The notes under the pieces are model-generated. The model saw only the letters and a list, made by a program, of their open reading frames with translations. It did not search any database and was not told where the DNA came from. A DNA stretch of 64,000 bases, from the NCBI RefSeq assembly GCF_000142805.1, contig NC_013081.1:1302001-1366000 (forward strand). The letters are read 5' to 3'. Origin of the DNA: Lachancea thermotolerans CBS 6340. Lineage: Eukaryota > Ascomycota > Saccharomycetes > Saccharomycetales > Saccharomycetaceae. A program made the position numbers and the translations under genes. This document shows, piece by piece, positions 55,100 to 64,000 of the stretch (its first letter is position 1; every line of letters begins with the position of its first letter).

Positions 55100-56407
55100 G
55101 GCTATGGGTGGGGAAGGAGCGGGACGGGGCGGGAGCGAGAGGGCGGGTACACGGCTCTTGAATGCGGGGCACGAGGCGGCAGATCTGGCACGGAGCTGCT
55201 GGGGCGCGCTGATTTATACGAATCTCGTCATCTCAGCTCATCACCTGCTGAAGCAAGGAAAAAAAGAACCTTGGAGGGAAGCAGAAAAAAAAATCACGAG
55301 AAAGAAGAAAATAAAAAAAGAACAAGCGACAGGCCCGAGGATCACGTGAGCGCGCTTATCGGGTACAGTCACGTGAGCGGATCTAGCGGGTGGAGGACAC
55401 GTGCTCGAGCTTATCGGGATCGCAGAATCGCACCACGTGACCGCGCTGCCCAGCCACCTTTCGGCGGCATTCCACCCAAACGTCCGCCAGAGACTTGAGC
55501 CGGCCCCTCGACAACAGCCGATCGTCCACGTGACCCTCACGTGCGCGCCTGCTCCTTCGCCACGTGCCGCCAAACTCCGCCCGCGCGCCGCGCATAGCCG
55601 CCGTCCCAGAGCCGCCTCGCCTACACCGCTCGCGCCGTCCAATCGCGTCCCTCGCTCCTCACCCGCTATACGCAGCCCGTCCCCGGCGCTTCTCCGCTTT
55701 TCTCCGACGCTGCCCCTGCCACCGGCACGATCCCGCCATTGTGAAACCGCGCGGCCGAGCTGGCACCGCACCGTCCCGAGGACTCTCCCACCCGCGCCCG
55801 CGCTGCGGCGCCGTACAACCGCACATGGACCCGAACTCGCCGCCCGCCGAGCTTTGCGGTGGGCAAAGTCGCTGGATTACGTACGGGCCCACGCGCGGGT
55901 GCGCTTGGCGGAGATGCAGGCACGCCCATGCACGTGAGGCCCTGCACGTCGATACGTCACGGTCACGTGCACTTGGCCGCGTGCGCGCTTCCGCCTCTTA
56001 CCCGGCTTCTCGGCGGGCGTAATCGCCACGTCAAAGACGGTGGCCTGCGGCGCCAAACGCGAAACGCAGAGCAACGCACCGCAACGCGCAGAATGGCATC
56101 GCAACGGGCGTCTCGACGATTCTATTTAAAAAATGAAACGGGATTTGGCAAAAAAGCTTTTAAGAGGCGGAGCCAGGGATCGTGGATCGGTCGAGCAAAC
56201 CCTGAAATCGTAGCAGCACGGCCCGGTATTAGAAGACGCAGTACGACACGGGACTCAGTTTCAGATACAGCGTGCAAACATAGAGGATAAATAGCGTGAG
56301 GCAGCAGAGACAGTTAGCGCTCTTACAACTACACCATCCAGCACCCACCACAGGCTCAGGTTCGCACACACTCGCACACGCATACACATACACACTCGCA
56401 TACACCG
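55100..56407. other. GC-rich divergent intergenic region VID24-PRM10
   Basis: 1.3 kb of very G+C-rich DNA (notably 55320-56100). Open frames of 140-180 codons overlap on both strands throughout, but none has a family I recognise and all are explained by scarce stop codons at this composition. The region is best read as regulatory, with the CACGTG cluster listed separately and a TTACCCG (Reb1-like) at 55998-56004. Confidence 0.6.
55343..55969. promoter_or_regulatory. Cluster of nine CACGTG sites
   Basis: CACGTG occurs at 55343, 55370, 55398, 55434, 55527, 55538, 55561, 55931 and 55964 (start positions). Seven are within 224 bp, several as TCACGTGA or TCACGTGC. This is the core for bHLH factors (Cbf1, Pho4, Rtg and others). 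The first sites lie about 250-300 bp from the VID24 start, and the last about 440 bp from PRM10. Base composition alone (about one per 1-2 kb expected in G+C-rich DNA) does not explain the density. Confidence 0.75.
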
Positions 56408-59356
56408 ATGTCGGACACACGCCCCAAGATGGGCGCCAGAAAGTCCAACCGCGGCTCTTCGGAGCGGTTCCAGTTCCTGCGGCCGAGCTCGACCGCGCGC
56501 AACAGGCAGCAGCAGCACTCGCCGCTTGCACACTCCGACTCGGATTCCGACTCCGAGGACGGCGCAGGGACTCGCGGCGCGCCCGCCGCGAGCCCTCGGG
56601 CCGGCAGTCCCGCGCTGCCCTCGTTCGCGCGGCCCGTGGCCGCGCGCGACTCGAGGCAGCGCATCATAGAGCAGGACGCGGAGGACACGATTCGCGTCAA
56701 CAGTGGCAATAACTTGAGTGACGACGACGACGACGACGACGACGGCGACCAAGGCGCCGTCCAACACTACAGCCACAAAGACAGCAGCGACAGCGACAGC
56801 GACGGCCCGGAAAACCGCAAGGATCACGAGCGCCGCGAGGACGGCGAGGACTGCGGCATAGAGCGCGTCGCAGCGCCCGCGGCCCGCCGCAGACGCAGCT
56901 CCGGCGCGGTTCCCCCAGAGGCAAATGTCGGAAACCAAAACTACGACGGCGAGCGCTCGGGCTCCAGCTCCCCAGAAAAGTCCGCTAAGAGCTCGCCTAG
57001 CTCCGCCCACAGGCTGTCGAACCCCTTCAACAACAACATCAACAACAGCATCGCCGAAGACGAAAAGGACAACGACGACGGCTCGTCCGTGTCCGACGAG
57101 GACAAGGTGGACCACTTCAAGCGGTTTTTCCGCAGGCGGTCCTCGACGCGGCGCCGCAGCTCGCACGATTCCAGGCCCAGCGGCATGCGCAGCGTCCGCG
57201 AAGAAGACGAGGACGCGGAGTCGGGTAACGGGTTCCTCGACAAGTTCCTCGCCTACACCGGCGGAGGAATGACGCCCGGGCTCACGCGCGCGGAGTCCCA
57301 GAAGTCGCGCCCGGACCGCGAAAACGTCGCAGGCCAGGAGAACCTCGAAGAGCCTGTTGAGGACTCCGACATCCGCGAAACCGCAGAGCAGATCTTGCAG
57401 ACTCACGGCGCACGGTTCGCCGAGCACGGCGCGCAGGGTCACTCCGGCGACGCCGGTAACGTGGGCAACGCAGCCGCCGGCGCAGGTGCCGGCGAGGCCC
57501 GCAACTCGTTCCTGGAGGTCGGCAGCCCTTCTGACGGCGAGACCATGGTCAATTCGGCGCAGGAGCACTTTTTCGCGCCCAGAGTCGGCCACTATGACGA
57601 CATCGACACCAGCGAGGCTTTCGACCCGCTCATGGAAGACGAATCGTACATCCCACCACCCATGCAGGTGCGCGGCGGTGTGCTGGGATCGCTTCTCAAG
57701 ATGTACCAGAACGAGGACGACCTCGCGTCGCGGTCGCAGGTGTCGCTCGACACCACGCCCGAAGCGTGGGACTACTACGGCGAGGACGCGCCGCTGTCGG
57801 GCACGATGAGCGGGGTGACCGCGACGGAGCCGGGCAAAAAGTCCAAGAAGATCTCGTTCGGCGGGCTCGGCAAGAAAACGCAGAGCATGCTGAGCTCCGA
57901 ACACCTGCCCAACGGCGGCAAGCTGCCCAACTTCAAGGCCACCAGGCCCAAGATGAAGAACGTTAAGAGTGTCGCCAAGCACGCCAACAAGCTGCGCCGC
58001 AAGCAGGCGGCCGAGGCCAAGATCACAGTTCACATCGCCGCGCTGCTGCAGAGACAGCGCTTCATCCTGCGTCTCTGTAAGGCCTTCATGCTGTACGGTG
58101 CGCCCACACACCGTCTGGAGGAATATATGATTATGACGTCACGTGTGCTGGAGATCGACGGCCAGTTCCTGTACGTTCCCGGCTGTATGGTCGTCTCGTT
58201 CGGCGACGCCACCACCAGGACGTCTGAGGTGCAGCTGGTCCGGTGCGCGCAGGGCCTGAATCTGTGGAAACTGCACCAAGTTCACGCGATCTACAAAAGT
58301 GTCATCCACGACTTGATCAGCGCCGAGGACGCGAATGTTGCCATTGACCGCATCATGGCAGAGCCCAACCTGTACCCACCCTGGATGTGCGTGCTCCTCT
58401 ACGGCTTTTGCTCCTCAATGGTCACCCCATTCGCTTTTGGAGGCTGGTGGATAAACATGGCAACCTCGTTTTTCATTGGATGCTGCGTTGGCTGCCTACA
58501 GTTTATTGTGTCTCAAAGATCCAACCTGTACTCGAACGTTTTCGAGGTGACCGCCTCCATTGTTGTTAGTTTTTGCGGCAGAGCGTTGGGTTCCATCAAG
58601 AACTCTGACATTTGTTTCGGTGCAACTGTTCAGGGCTCCCTTGCACTCATTTTACCAGGCTTTATTATCTTGACCGGTTCCTTGGAGCTTCAAAGCAGAA
58701 ACTTGGTGGCTGGTTCCGTTCGTATGTTTTACGCTATCATCTACTCCTTGTTTCTTGGTTTCGGTATCACCCTGGGGGCAGCTTTATTTGGTTGGATTTA
58801 CAACAAAGGCGACAGACAAGCAAGTGATGAGACAACTTGCAATAGAAAGGTGTCTCCATGGTACTACTTCATTTTTGTCCCGTTTTTCTCAATTGGGTTG
58901 GGCTTAATCAATCAAGCCAAGTGGTCCCAGTTGCCGGTAATGACCCTCATCTCCTGCTGTGGCTACGGTGTCACCTATGCATCGGGTCTGCACTTCAAGA
59001 ACTCAACCGAGTTCCGGTCTGCAATGGCTGCATTTGTCATTGGTATCTTAGGTAACCTGTACTCCAGAATCTGGAAGGGTCTCGCTGTCTCAGCCATGCT
59101 GCCCGCCATCTTTGTTCAGGTTCCATCAGGTATTGCATCTCAGAGTACTTTGTTGGCAGGTGTCCAAAGTGCAAACGAAATCACAAACACAAACGGAACT
59201 ACCACTGTTGTCAGCGGCACTTCGGATATCTCCAGTTCCATGTCGTTCGGTGTCACCATGATTCAAGTTTCCATTGGCATTTCGGTTGGTCTATTCGCCT
59301 CCACAATTTTCGTTTACCCATTTGGAAAGAAGAAGACCGGCCTATTCACCCTCTAA
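56408..59356 (+). CDS. PRM10: Full-length Prm10-type membrane protein (ThrE/DUF1212 family)
   Basis: 982 aa, start ATG at 56408. The N-terminal half (about 1-535) is cytoplasmic, low in complexity and acidic, with eight consecutive Asp from a (GAC)8 run, and basic stretches such as KRFFRRRSSTRRRSSHDSRP. The C-terminal half is the ThrE-like domain with about ten transmembrane helices, beginning RFILRLCKAFMLYGAPTHRLEEYM (about 550) and including LYPPWMCVLLYGFCSSMVTPFAFGGWW and PVMTLISCCGYGVTYASGLHF. Bacterial ThrE exports threonine and serine; the fungal substrate is unknown. In the S. cerevisiae reference strain this gene is split into YJL107C and YJL108C (PRM10, pheromone-regulated); here it is whole. 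UTP10 (YJL109C) follows in matching order. Confidence 0.9.
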   Translation: MSDTRPKMGARKSNRGSSERFQFLRPSSTARNRQQQHSPLAHSDSDSDSEDGAGTRGAPAASPRAGSPALPSFARPVAARDSRQRIIEQDAEDTIRVNSGNNLSDDDDDDDDGDQGAVQHYSHKDSSDSDSDGPENRKDHERREDGEDCGIERVAAPAARRRRSSGAVPPEANVGNQNYDGERSGSSSPEKSAKSSPSSAHRLSNPFNNNINNSIAEDEKDNDDGSSVSDEDKVDHFKRFFRRRSSTRRRSSHDSRPSGMRSVREEDEDAESGNGFLDKFLAYTGGGMTPGLTRAESQKSRPDRENVAGQENLEEPVEDSDIRETAEQILQTHGARFAEHGAQGHSGDAGNVGNAAAGAGAGEARNSFLEVGSPSDGETMVNSAQEHFFAPRVGHYDDIDTSEAFDPLMEDESYIPPPMQVRGGVLGSLLKMYQNEDDLASRSQVSLDTTPEAWDYYGEDAPLSGTMSGVTATEPGKKSKKISFGGLGKKTQSMLSSEHLPNGGKLPNFKATRPKMKNVKSVAKHANKLRRKQAAEAKITVHIAALLQRQRFILRLCKAFMLYGAPTHRLEEYMIMTSRVLEIDGQFLYVPGCMVVSFGDATTRTSEVQLVRCAQGLNLWKLHQVHAIYKSVIHDLISAEDANVAIDRIMAEPNLYPPWMCVLLYGFCSSMVTPFAFGGWWINMATSFFIGCCVGCLQFIVSQRSNLYSNVFEVTASIVVSFCGRALGSIKNSDICFGATVQGSLALILPGFIILTGSLELQSRNLVAGSVRMFYAIIYSLFLGFGITLGAALFGWIYNKGDRQASDETTCNRKVSPWYYFIFVPFFSIGLGLINQAKWSQLPVMTLISCCGYGVTYASGLHFKNSTEFRSAMAAFVIGILGNLYSRIWKGLAVSAMLPAIFVQVPSGIASQSTLLAGVQSANEITNTNGTTTVVSGTSDISSSMSFGVTMIQVSIGISVGLFASTIFVYPFGKKKTGLFTL
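56720..56743 (+). repeat. GAC trinucleotide run in PRM10
   Basis: Eight tandem GAC codons encode the poly-Asp stretch near residue 105 of the protein; such runs vary in length between strains. Confidence 0.9.
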
Positions 59357-59680
59357 GCATTATTTTGACGCGGGTCTTTCATCCTTGCATACGCTTCATT
59401 CAACCCGCACCGCACTCATCAAAATTTATAAGCAGATATATCATAACTAATTTAGTTACTCTCATCCCATCATTTCATTCGTCCATTTGAACTCCCTTTG
59501 CTTCGAGTTGTAAGCGATCTGCATCTTCTCTGCTGTCAATTATTTCATTCTTGACCGGCGGCTTTGGCGCCAATTTTTTTTTTTTTTCTTAAGTCAAAAA
59601 ATTTTCTAGCATGCGATGAGCTTCATCTAGTCCACTTGCCACACTTAGCGCGCAGAAACAATAAGCTAGGTACTTGAAAG
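59357..59680. other. Intergenic region PRM10-UTP10
   Basis: 324 bp. A run of 14 T (59574-59587) is probably a nucleosome-excluding tract in front of UTP10; the RRPE and PAC boxes follow it. Confidence 0.6.
59596..59620 (+). promoter_or_regulatory. RRPE and PAC boxes of UTP10
   Basis: An RRPE-type AAAAAATTTT at 59596-59605 is followed by the PAC box GCGATGAG at 59613-59620, 60-85 bp before the UTP10 start and next to the poly-T tract. This pair in this order marks ribosome-biogenesis genes in yeasts (Stb3 on RRPE; Dot6/Tod6 on PAC). Confidence 0.88.
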
Positions 59681-62600
59681 ATGTCTTTGAAGGACCAATT
59701 AGCTCAAGTGGCCGCTAACAATGCTACTGTTGCTCTGGATAGAAAGAAGAGACAGAAACTGCATTCTGCGTCCTTGATCTATAACCCAAAAACCGCAGCT
59801 ACTCAAGACTTCGACTTCATTTATGAAAATGCCGTGAACTCTCTCCAGGAGCTTGAAGAGCTTGATAGCCGCTTCAGGGTCTTCAGGAAGTCGCTGTTTG
59901 GCGCTTCCTCTGCTTCGATTGACAGAAATGTTCAAACCAAAGAGCAGGTCCGGGACTTGGACAATGCTGTAGACTTGTTCCTGATGCTGGTTTCGTCTAA
60001 GTGGCACTTAACGCCAGCTTTGCATGCAACTGAATGGCTGGTTCGCCGTTTCCAGATCCATGTGCACAATGCGGAATGTTTGTTGCTCTCGACTATCGAT
60101 TACTACCAGTCACCCATATTCAAGAGGATTCTGAATATTGTGAAGCTCCCACCGCTATTTCATCCTCTGAGTAATTTTGTGAGAACAGAGCAATCGCCCT
60201 CCAGTCTCACCATTATAAAGTTGTTCAACGATATGGATTTCTTGCAGCTTTACACCCAGTACTTGAGCAAGGTTATCAAACAGAGAGTGACATACACGAA
60301 CCAACTGCTGTTCACAACATGCTCTTTTATAAATCTGATTGCATACAAGGCCAGCGACGGAGAGGCACTCAACAGCCTCGTTCCCATTATGCTTGAAATG
60401 TCAGCCAAGCTTTTGGGCTCTAACTCCGTCGATTGCCAAATTGCGGCCCACACCATATTGGTTGTTTTTGGATCCGCACTACCTCTGAAGAAAGAGATCG
60501 TGCTTGCTGCTACAGAAACTATTTTGGCCAACTTGACTGACGAGAAAGCTAAGAAGTCAGCATTGATTTCCGTGGGAAAGTTGTTTCAAACTCTAAAAGG
60601 CCATGGAAATGTTGACCAGTTGCCGGCAAATCTCTACAAAGCTTTCAACGCCAGATTCACCTTGGAATACCTTGCTGAATATTTGTCAGGTTCTGATAAA
60701 ATAGTGATGGACAAGTTTGTTACTTCATACATTCGCTCAATATTACGGTACGATCACGATAAATTAGACAAACTTGTACCCTTGCTGAAGAAAGTCGAGC
60801 TTGAAAGCTTTGAACTCAAACTCATTGTCATTGATTTGATCCATCTTTCTGAGGTATTCCAAGACAAAACTTTACTGGTTGGCATCTTCGAATATTTTAT
60901 TGCGGTTGATGAAGATCGTGTCGTTAAGTGTCTGAAGTCTCTGAACTTGAGCCCTGACCTATTTGAGCTGAGATTGACTACTTCGTTATTCACAGCTAAA
61001 GAGGACACTAATAACACGTTGAAGGACTTAGAGTCTTCAAAAGTTTTGGGCCTTAATTCAAACGTGGAGCCTTTCAGAGAGTTTCTTAACAAAAACTCGC
61101 AATACATCATTACCAAAAATACGTCTATCATGGTGGAAGACGACGAAAAATTTGGGAAGCTTCTCTCTCTCTTTGTTGAGGCTGTTGCAAAGAAGTACCA
61201 GCCTGGTCTGTTTTTGTCATCTTTTTTCACCACCGTTGAAAGCCGGTTGACATTCCTCTTGAGAGTTATCATCTCGCCTGCGTGTCCAACAGCCCTTCGT
61301 TTGGCATCACTCTCGAACCTCTCTAAGCTGGTTAACCAGATTGGCCAAGACTCAAATCTGTTCAGCTTGATTCCTGTTTTAGTTGTGGCTCTGCATGACA
61401 CATCTAAAAATATCAGAATTGCTGTCAAGAAGATCATGACTCAAATTGCCAAGAGACCTTTCACTAAACAATACTTCTTGGCCAACAAATTGTATGGCGA
61501 CGTGGACATCCCTATGGTCAGCCCCAAAGATGCTGAAAACTGGCTGAAAAGGTTTTTAGATGAATACATGGTTGAGAATTACGAAATATCTAATCTTGTG
61601 ATTCCGGAAAAGCTCAGAAAAGTATTTATGATTTTTTGGGCTAATCAGGCCGTTCATATGCCTCTTCCTTACGCGAAAACAATTTTTATTCGGTTGGTGA
61701 CTGGTAACAGTTCTTATAATGCATCCTTCTCCCTTCTCTTTGAGCAACTTGTCAAAAGATACTTACAGCAAAGAAATGCATGGGAGACCAAATGCATCGC
61801 TAACAAAACCAACTTTGAAGCATTTGAGAAGGCTGTTGTCTCTATAATCTCATCAAAGGAGAAAAACCCCGCTATCATGGAATTCATAGAAAACTCTTTG
61901 AAATCCAATTATGAGCAGCTTTCGAGGCTGGTATCCGAGCGCCTCCTGCAGGTGTTTTCTACCCTCAAACTTACTCAGCAGCAACATATTGTTAAAAGCG
62001 TTATCGACTCCACGGCCGAAGGCGATCTCTACTATGACTCTGTTGGGCTTTTACAGTCTCTTCCCTTGGGCACAGAAGTATTTGTTTACCTTCTTGCTCT
62101 TTACCGTATCAACGATGATCAAGATGGTGGCGATTTTGCGAAAAGAAGAAGACGGAGATCTTCTTCAACTAACAGAGCTGTGTTGCAAAAGGAGGAGGTT
62201 TCGAAAGCTGCTGAGCTTTACTTAAGAAAGCTTACAATAACCCTTGAAGCTCTCGATCTCGCTAAGCCACAAGGGACTGAGGTGCTCTTATCAGCGCTGT
62301 TTAATGCTCTCGCAGATTTGGAGACGCTAGACCAAGACGGTGGTCTGCCTGTTCTTTACGCCCAGGAGACTCTTTCATCATGTATGATCTCCACCATAAG
62401 TTCCATGGAAACTGAATCGAAATCGAAACTACATCTTGTTCGGGCTGATATTATTGTATCAGCCATCACTTCTTCGCAATCTCCTCAAGTTCAGAATAAG
62501 CTACTACTTGTTATAGGAGAACTGGCGAAGCTTTGTCCAGAAACTGTTTTGCATTCTGTCATGCCTATTTTCATATTTATGGGAACGAAAACAATTCGCC

Positions 62601-64000
62601 AGGATGATGAGTATTCGAGTTTCGTTGTTGAGAAAACCATACAGAGAGTGATCCCTGCTTTACTCCAATCCAAACCTTCAGAAGTAAATGAAGAAGTTGA
62701 ATTCCTCTTGACAAGTTTTGCCACTGCCTTCACTCATGTTCCAAAACACAGGCGTGTCAAGCTTTTTACTACGCTCACACGCACTCTGGGCCCTGAGACA
62801 TCAATTGGACCATTCATGTTCCTCATTTCTCAGCAGTACTCATCACTTGTTAACAAGTTCAAAATCGCAGAAAGCAAGAGCTTTCTAGAGTTTATGAAGG
62901 TGTTTTTGGGGAAGTTTAATGTACTGGAACAGATAACAGGTTTGAACAAGCATTTTGAGCTAGTGAGCTCTATCTCAGAAAACTACACTGATGAACAGAA
63001 GGCGAAGCTCCTGACCAGTGCGTTGTTCTCAAATGGTGTGCTAAATTTCTCAAGTTCTGAAAGCCTCACTTTCAAGAAGAACGCTTTAGAGTTCTTGGAC
63101 AAGATTGTTGGGGGAGATGAAGTTGATTATCAATCTTCAGTCAGTCTGAAGTTGAAAATGGTTGGCGCGCTTTGGGACAGCAACCTCGACAAAACCTTTT
63201 CTGAGAAGGTCAAAGAAAATTTTGGCAATATGTTGAAGAAGGTATTGGAGTCATTAGACGCATCCAGTGCTGCTGGTGCATTGAGCTTCGAAGGCGGAGA
63301 ATCTCCATCGGCAGTCGAGCTTATGGATTTGCATCAAAGTGTTAGAAAAACTCTTTTCCAACTTCTAGGCCACACGTTGGATCTTCTTCCTATCAAGGAG
63401 TTTGTTGGAGCAACCCTTCCTTTAATTTCGCAAGATGGCTCAGAGGCAATCAATCATCACCTCATCTTGATTTTGACCTCTAAATTTGACCTGGAGCCTA
63501 TCGAGAGGGCCAACTTTGCAGATGAAGTTATTGAAACGCTGTTTGCCATTATCAAAAAACAAAACCAGGCTGATAGCATTGTTCAAGTTTCACTAAATGC
63601 TTTAAGTTCCCTGATAGCCAAATTTGGAGAGAATTTGAAGTCCAGCCTGATCACCGAATGCATGAGTGTTTCGTGCAACCTATTGCTCTCTGAGAAAACT
63701 GAGATAGAGATCTCTTCTTTGGCTGTACTCACTAGTGCAGTACAGGTGCTGGGTATCAAATCGATTGCATTCTACCCAAGAATAGTGGGCCCATCAATAA
63801 AGATTTTCAAGGCACTTGAGAACAGTGAAGTCGAGATCAAGGAACAGCTACAATTGTCGGTTGTGCTGGTTTTCGCTTCGATGATCAAGCGTATTCCAGC
63901 TTTCTTGATTTCAAACTTGGTTGAAGTGCTGAACATTGTGTTTTTCGCCGATCAAGTTCAAGATTCCGTGCGTTTATCTGTTATTTCTTTGATAACTGAG
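59681..64000 (+). CDS. UTP10: Utp10, U3 snoRNP (t-UTP) subunit, 3' end beyond window
   Basis: 1440 codons are present, open to the right edge; yeast Utp10 (YJL109C) has 1769 aa. It is a very long HEAT-repeat protein (human HEATR1) of the t-UTP/UtpA complex, which links rDNA transcription to early 18S pre-rRNA processing in the nucleolus. The N-terminus MSLKDQLAQVAANNATVALDRKKRQKLHSASLIYNPKTAATQDFDFIYENAVNSLQEL is the Utp10 signature, followed by LDLFLMLVSSKWHLTPALHATEWLVRRFQIHVHN-type text (AVDLFLMLVSSKWHL). The remainder is helical repeat. Its promoter carries RRPE and PAC boxes. Its neighbour PRM10 is the same as on S. cerevisiae chromosome X, so the syntenic break from the chromosome II/XVI block lies between VID24 and PRM10. 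Confidence 0.96.
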   Translation, partial: MSLKDQLAQVAANNATVALDRKKRQKLHSASLIYNPKTAATQDFDFIYENAVNSLQELEELDSRFRVFRKSLFGASSASIDRNVQTKEQVRDLDNAVDLFLMLVSSKWHLTPALHATEWLVRRFQIHVHNAECLLLSTIDYYQSPIFKRILNIVKLPPLFHPLSNFVRTEQSPSSLTIIKLFNDMDFLQLYTQYLSKVIKQRVTYTNQLLFTTCSFINLIAYKASDGEALNSLVPIMLEMSAKLLGSNSVDCQIAAHTILVVFGSALPLKKEIVLAATETILANLTDEKAKKSALISVGKLFQTLKGHGNVDQLPANLYKAFNARFTLEYLAEYLSGSDKIVMDKFVTSYIRSILRYDHDKLDKLVPLLKKVELESFELKLIVIDLIHLSEVFQDKTLLVGIFEYFIAVDEDRVVKCLKSLNLSPDLFELRLTTSLFTAKEDTNNTLKDLESSKVLGLNSNVEPFREFLNKNSQYIITKNTSIMVEDDEKFGKLLSLFVEAVAKKYQPGLFLSSFFTTVESRLTFLLRVIISPACPTALRLASLSNLSKLVNQIGQDSNLFSLIPVLVVALHDTSKNIRIAVKKIMTQIAKRPFTKQYFLANKLYGDVDIPMVSPKDAENWLKRFLDEYMVENYEISNLVIPEKLRKVFMIFWANQAVHMPLPYAKTIFIRLVTGNSSYNASFSLLFEQLVKRYLQQRNAWETKCIANKTNFEAFEKAVVSIISSKEKNPAIMEFIENSLKSNYEQLSRLVSERLLQVFSTLKLTQQQHIVKSVIDSTAEGDLYYDSVGLLQSLPLGTEVFVYLLALYRINDDQDGGDFAKRRRRRSSSTNRAVLQKEEVSKAAELYLRKLTITLEALDLAKPQGTEVLLSALFNALADLETLDQDGGLPVLYAQETLSSCMISTISSMETESKSKLHLVRADIIVSAITSSQSPQVQNKLLLVIGELAKLCPETVLHSVMPIFIFMGTKTIRQDDEYSSFVVEKTIQRVIPALLQSKPSEVNEEVEFLLTSFATAFTHVPKHRRVKLFTTLTRTLGPETSIGPFMFLISQQYSSLVNKFKIAESKSFLEFMKVFLGKFNVLEQITGLNKHFELVSSISENYTDEQKAKLLTSALFSNGVLNFSSSESLTFKKNALEFLDKIVGGDEVDYQSSVSLKLKMVGALWDSNLDKTFSEKVKENFGNMLKKVLESLDASSAAGALSFEGGESPSAVELMDLHQSVRKTLFQLLGHTLDLLPIKEFVGATLPLISQDGSEAINHHLILILTSKFDLEPIERANFADEVIETLFAIIKKQNQADSIVQVSLNALSSLIAKFGENLKSSLITECMSVSCNLLLSEKTEIEISSLAVLTSAVQVLGIKSIAFYPRIVGPSIKIFKALENSEVEIKEQLQLSVVLVFASMIKRIPAFLISNLVEVLNIVFFADQVQDSVRLSVISLITE

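Noticed and set aside
55241-56022. Overlapping open frames of 140-180 codons on both strands between VID24 and PRM10
   Set aside because: All are explained by few stop codons in very G+C-rich DNA; they overlap each other in several frames and have Arg/Pro/Ala-rich sequences without recognisable domains.
56261-58111. A 616-codon open frame antisense to PRM10
   Set aside because: It mirrors the G+C-rich, repeat-laden N-terminal half of PRM10, has Val/Ala runs that are complements of the Asp and Asn codons, and no family character. It is a composition artefact.

Overview
The window is a nuclear chromosome segment from a budding yeast of the family Saccharomycetaceae that did not undergo the whole-genome duplication. 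Nearly every gene can be named from its Saccharomyces cerevisiae counterpart. The gene order interleaves what in S. cerevisiae are separate blocks: chromosome II right arm (IST2, RFC5, POL30, TIM12, PBY1, RXT2, YBR096W, VPS15, MMS4, FES1, EXO84, SIF2, VID24), chromosome XVI right arm (MSF1, TAH18, ATG11, MAK3, SMK1, SEC8, TFB4, BRR1, YMC1, ARO7, JID1, FCY1, YPR063C), chromosome II left arm (YBL036C, APL3, MRPL16) and chromosome X (PRM10, UTP10). NHP6, whose two S. cerevisiae copies (NHP6A and NHP6B) are on XVI and II, is present here once. This zipper pattern is what a pre-duplication genome such as Lachancea shows; the genus is inference.

Layout. 0-7 kb: IST2 (cut by the left edge), YBL036C, APL3, RFC5, MRPL16. 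7-15.5 kb: MSF1, TAH18, ATG11, MAK3. 15.5-22.2 kb: POL30, NHP6, a GC-rich gene-free kilobase, TIM12, PBY1 (with an intron after a 12-nt first exon) and RXT2. 22.24-25.59 kb: a 3.35-kb DNA transposon of the PIF/Harbinger type with about 40-bp terminal inverted repeats, a Myb/SANT-like gene and a convergent DDE transposase gene that carries a one-base frameshift. 25.9-44.5 kb: YBR096W, SMK1, VPS15, SEC8, MMS4, FES1, a Ufd1-like zinc-finger gene not found at this place in S. cerevisiae, and EXO84. 44.8-53.8 kb: SIF2, TFB4, BRR1, YMC1/YMC2, ARO7, JID1, FCY1, YPR063C (with an intron). 54-59.4 kb: a GC-rich stretch with VID24/GID4 and PRM10 either side of a 1.3-kb intergenic region carrying nine CACGTG sites. 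59.7 kb to the right edge: UTP10, cut off.

The genes are mostly housekeeping: replication and chromatin (RFC5, POL30, NHP6, MMS4, RXT2, SIF2), exocytosis and endosomal traffic (APL3, VPS15, SEC8, EXO84), mitochondrion (MRPL16, MSF1, TIM12, YMC1, JID1), proteostasis (FES1, VID24, the Ufd1-like gene), transcription, splicing and ribosome synthesis (TFB4, BRR1, UTP10). Several promoters carry recognisable sites: MluI boxes before POL30 and NHP6, a perfect heat-shock element before FES1, RRPE and PAC boxes before UTP10, and a mid-sporulation-type element before SMK1. I saw no tRNA or rRNA gene, centromere or LTR. Coding starts were set at the first ATG supported by family length and sequence; some open frames extend upstream only through non-ATG codons.
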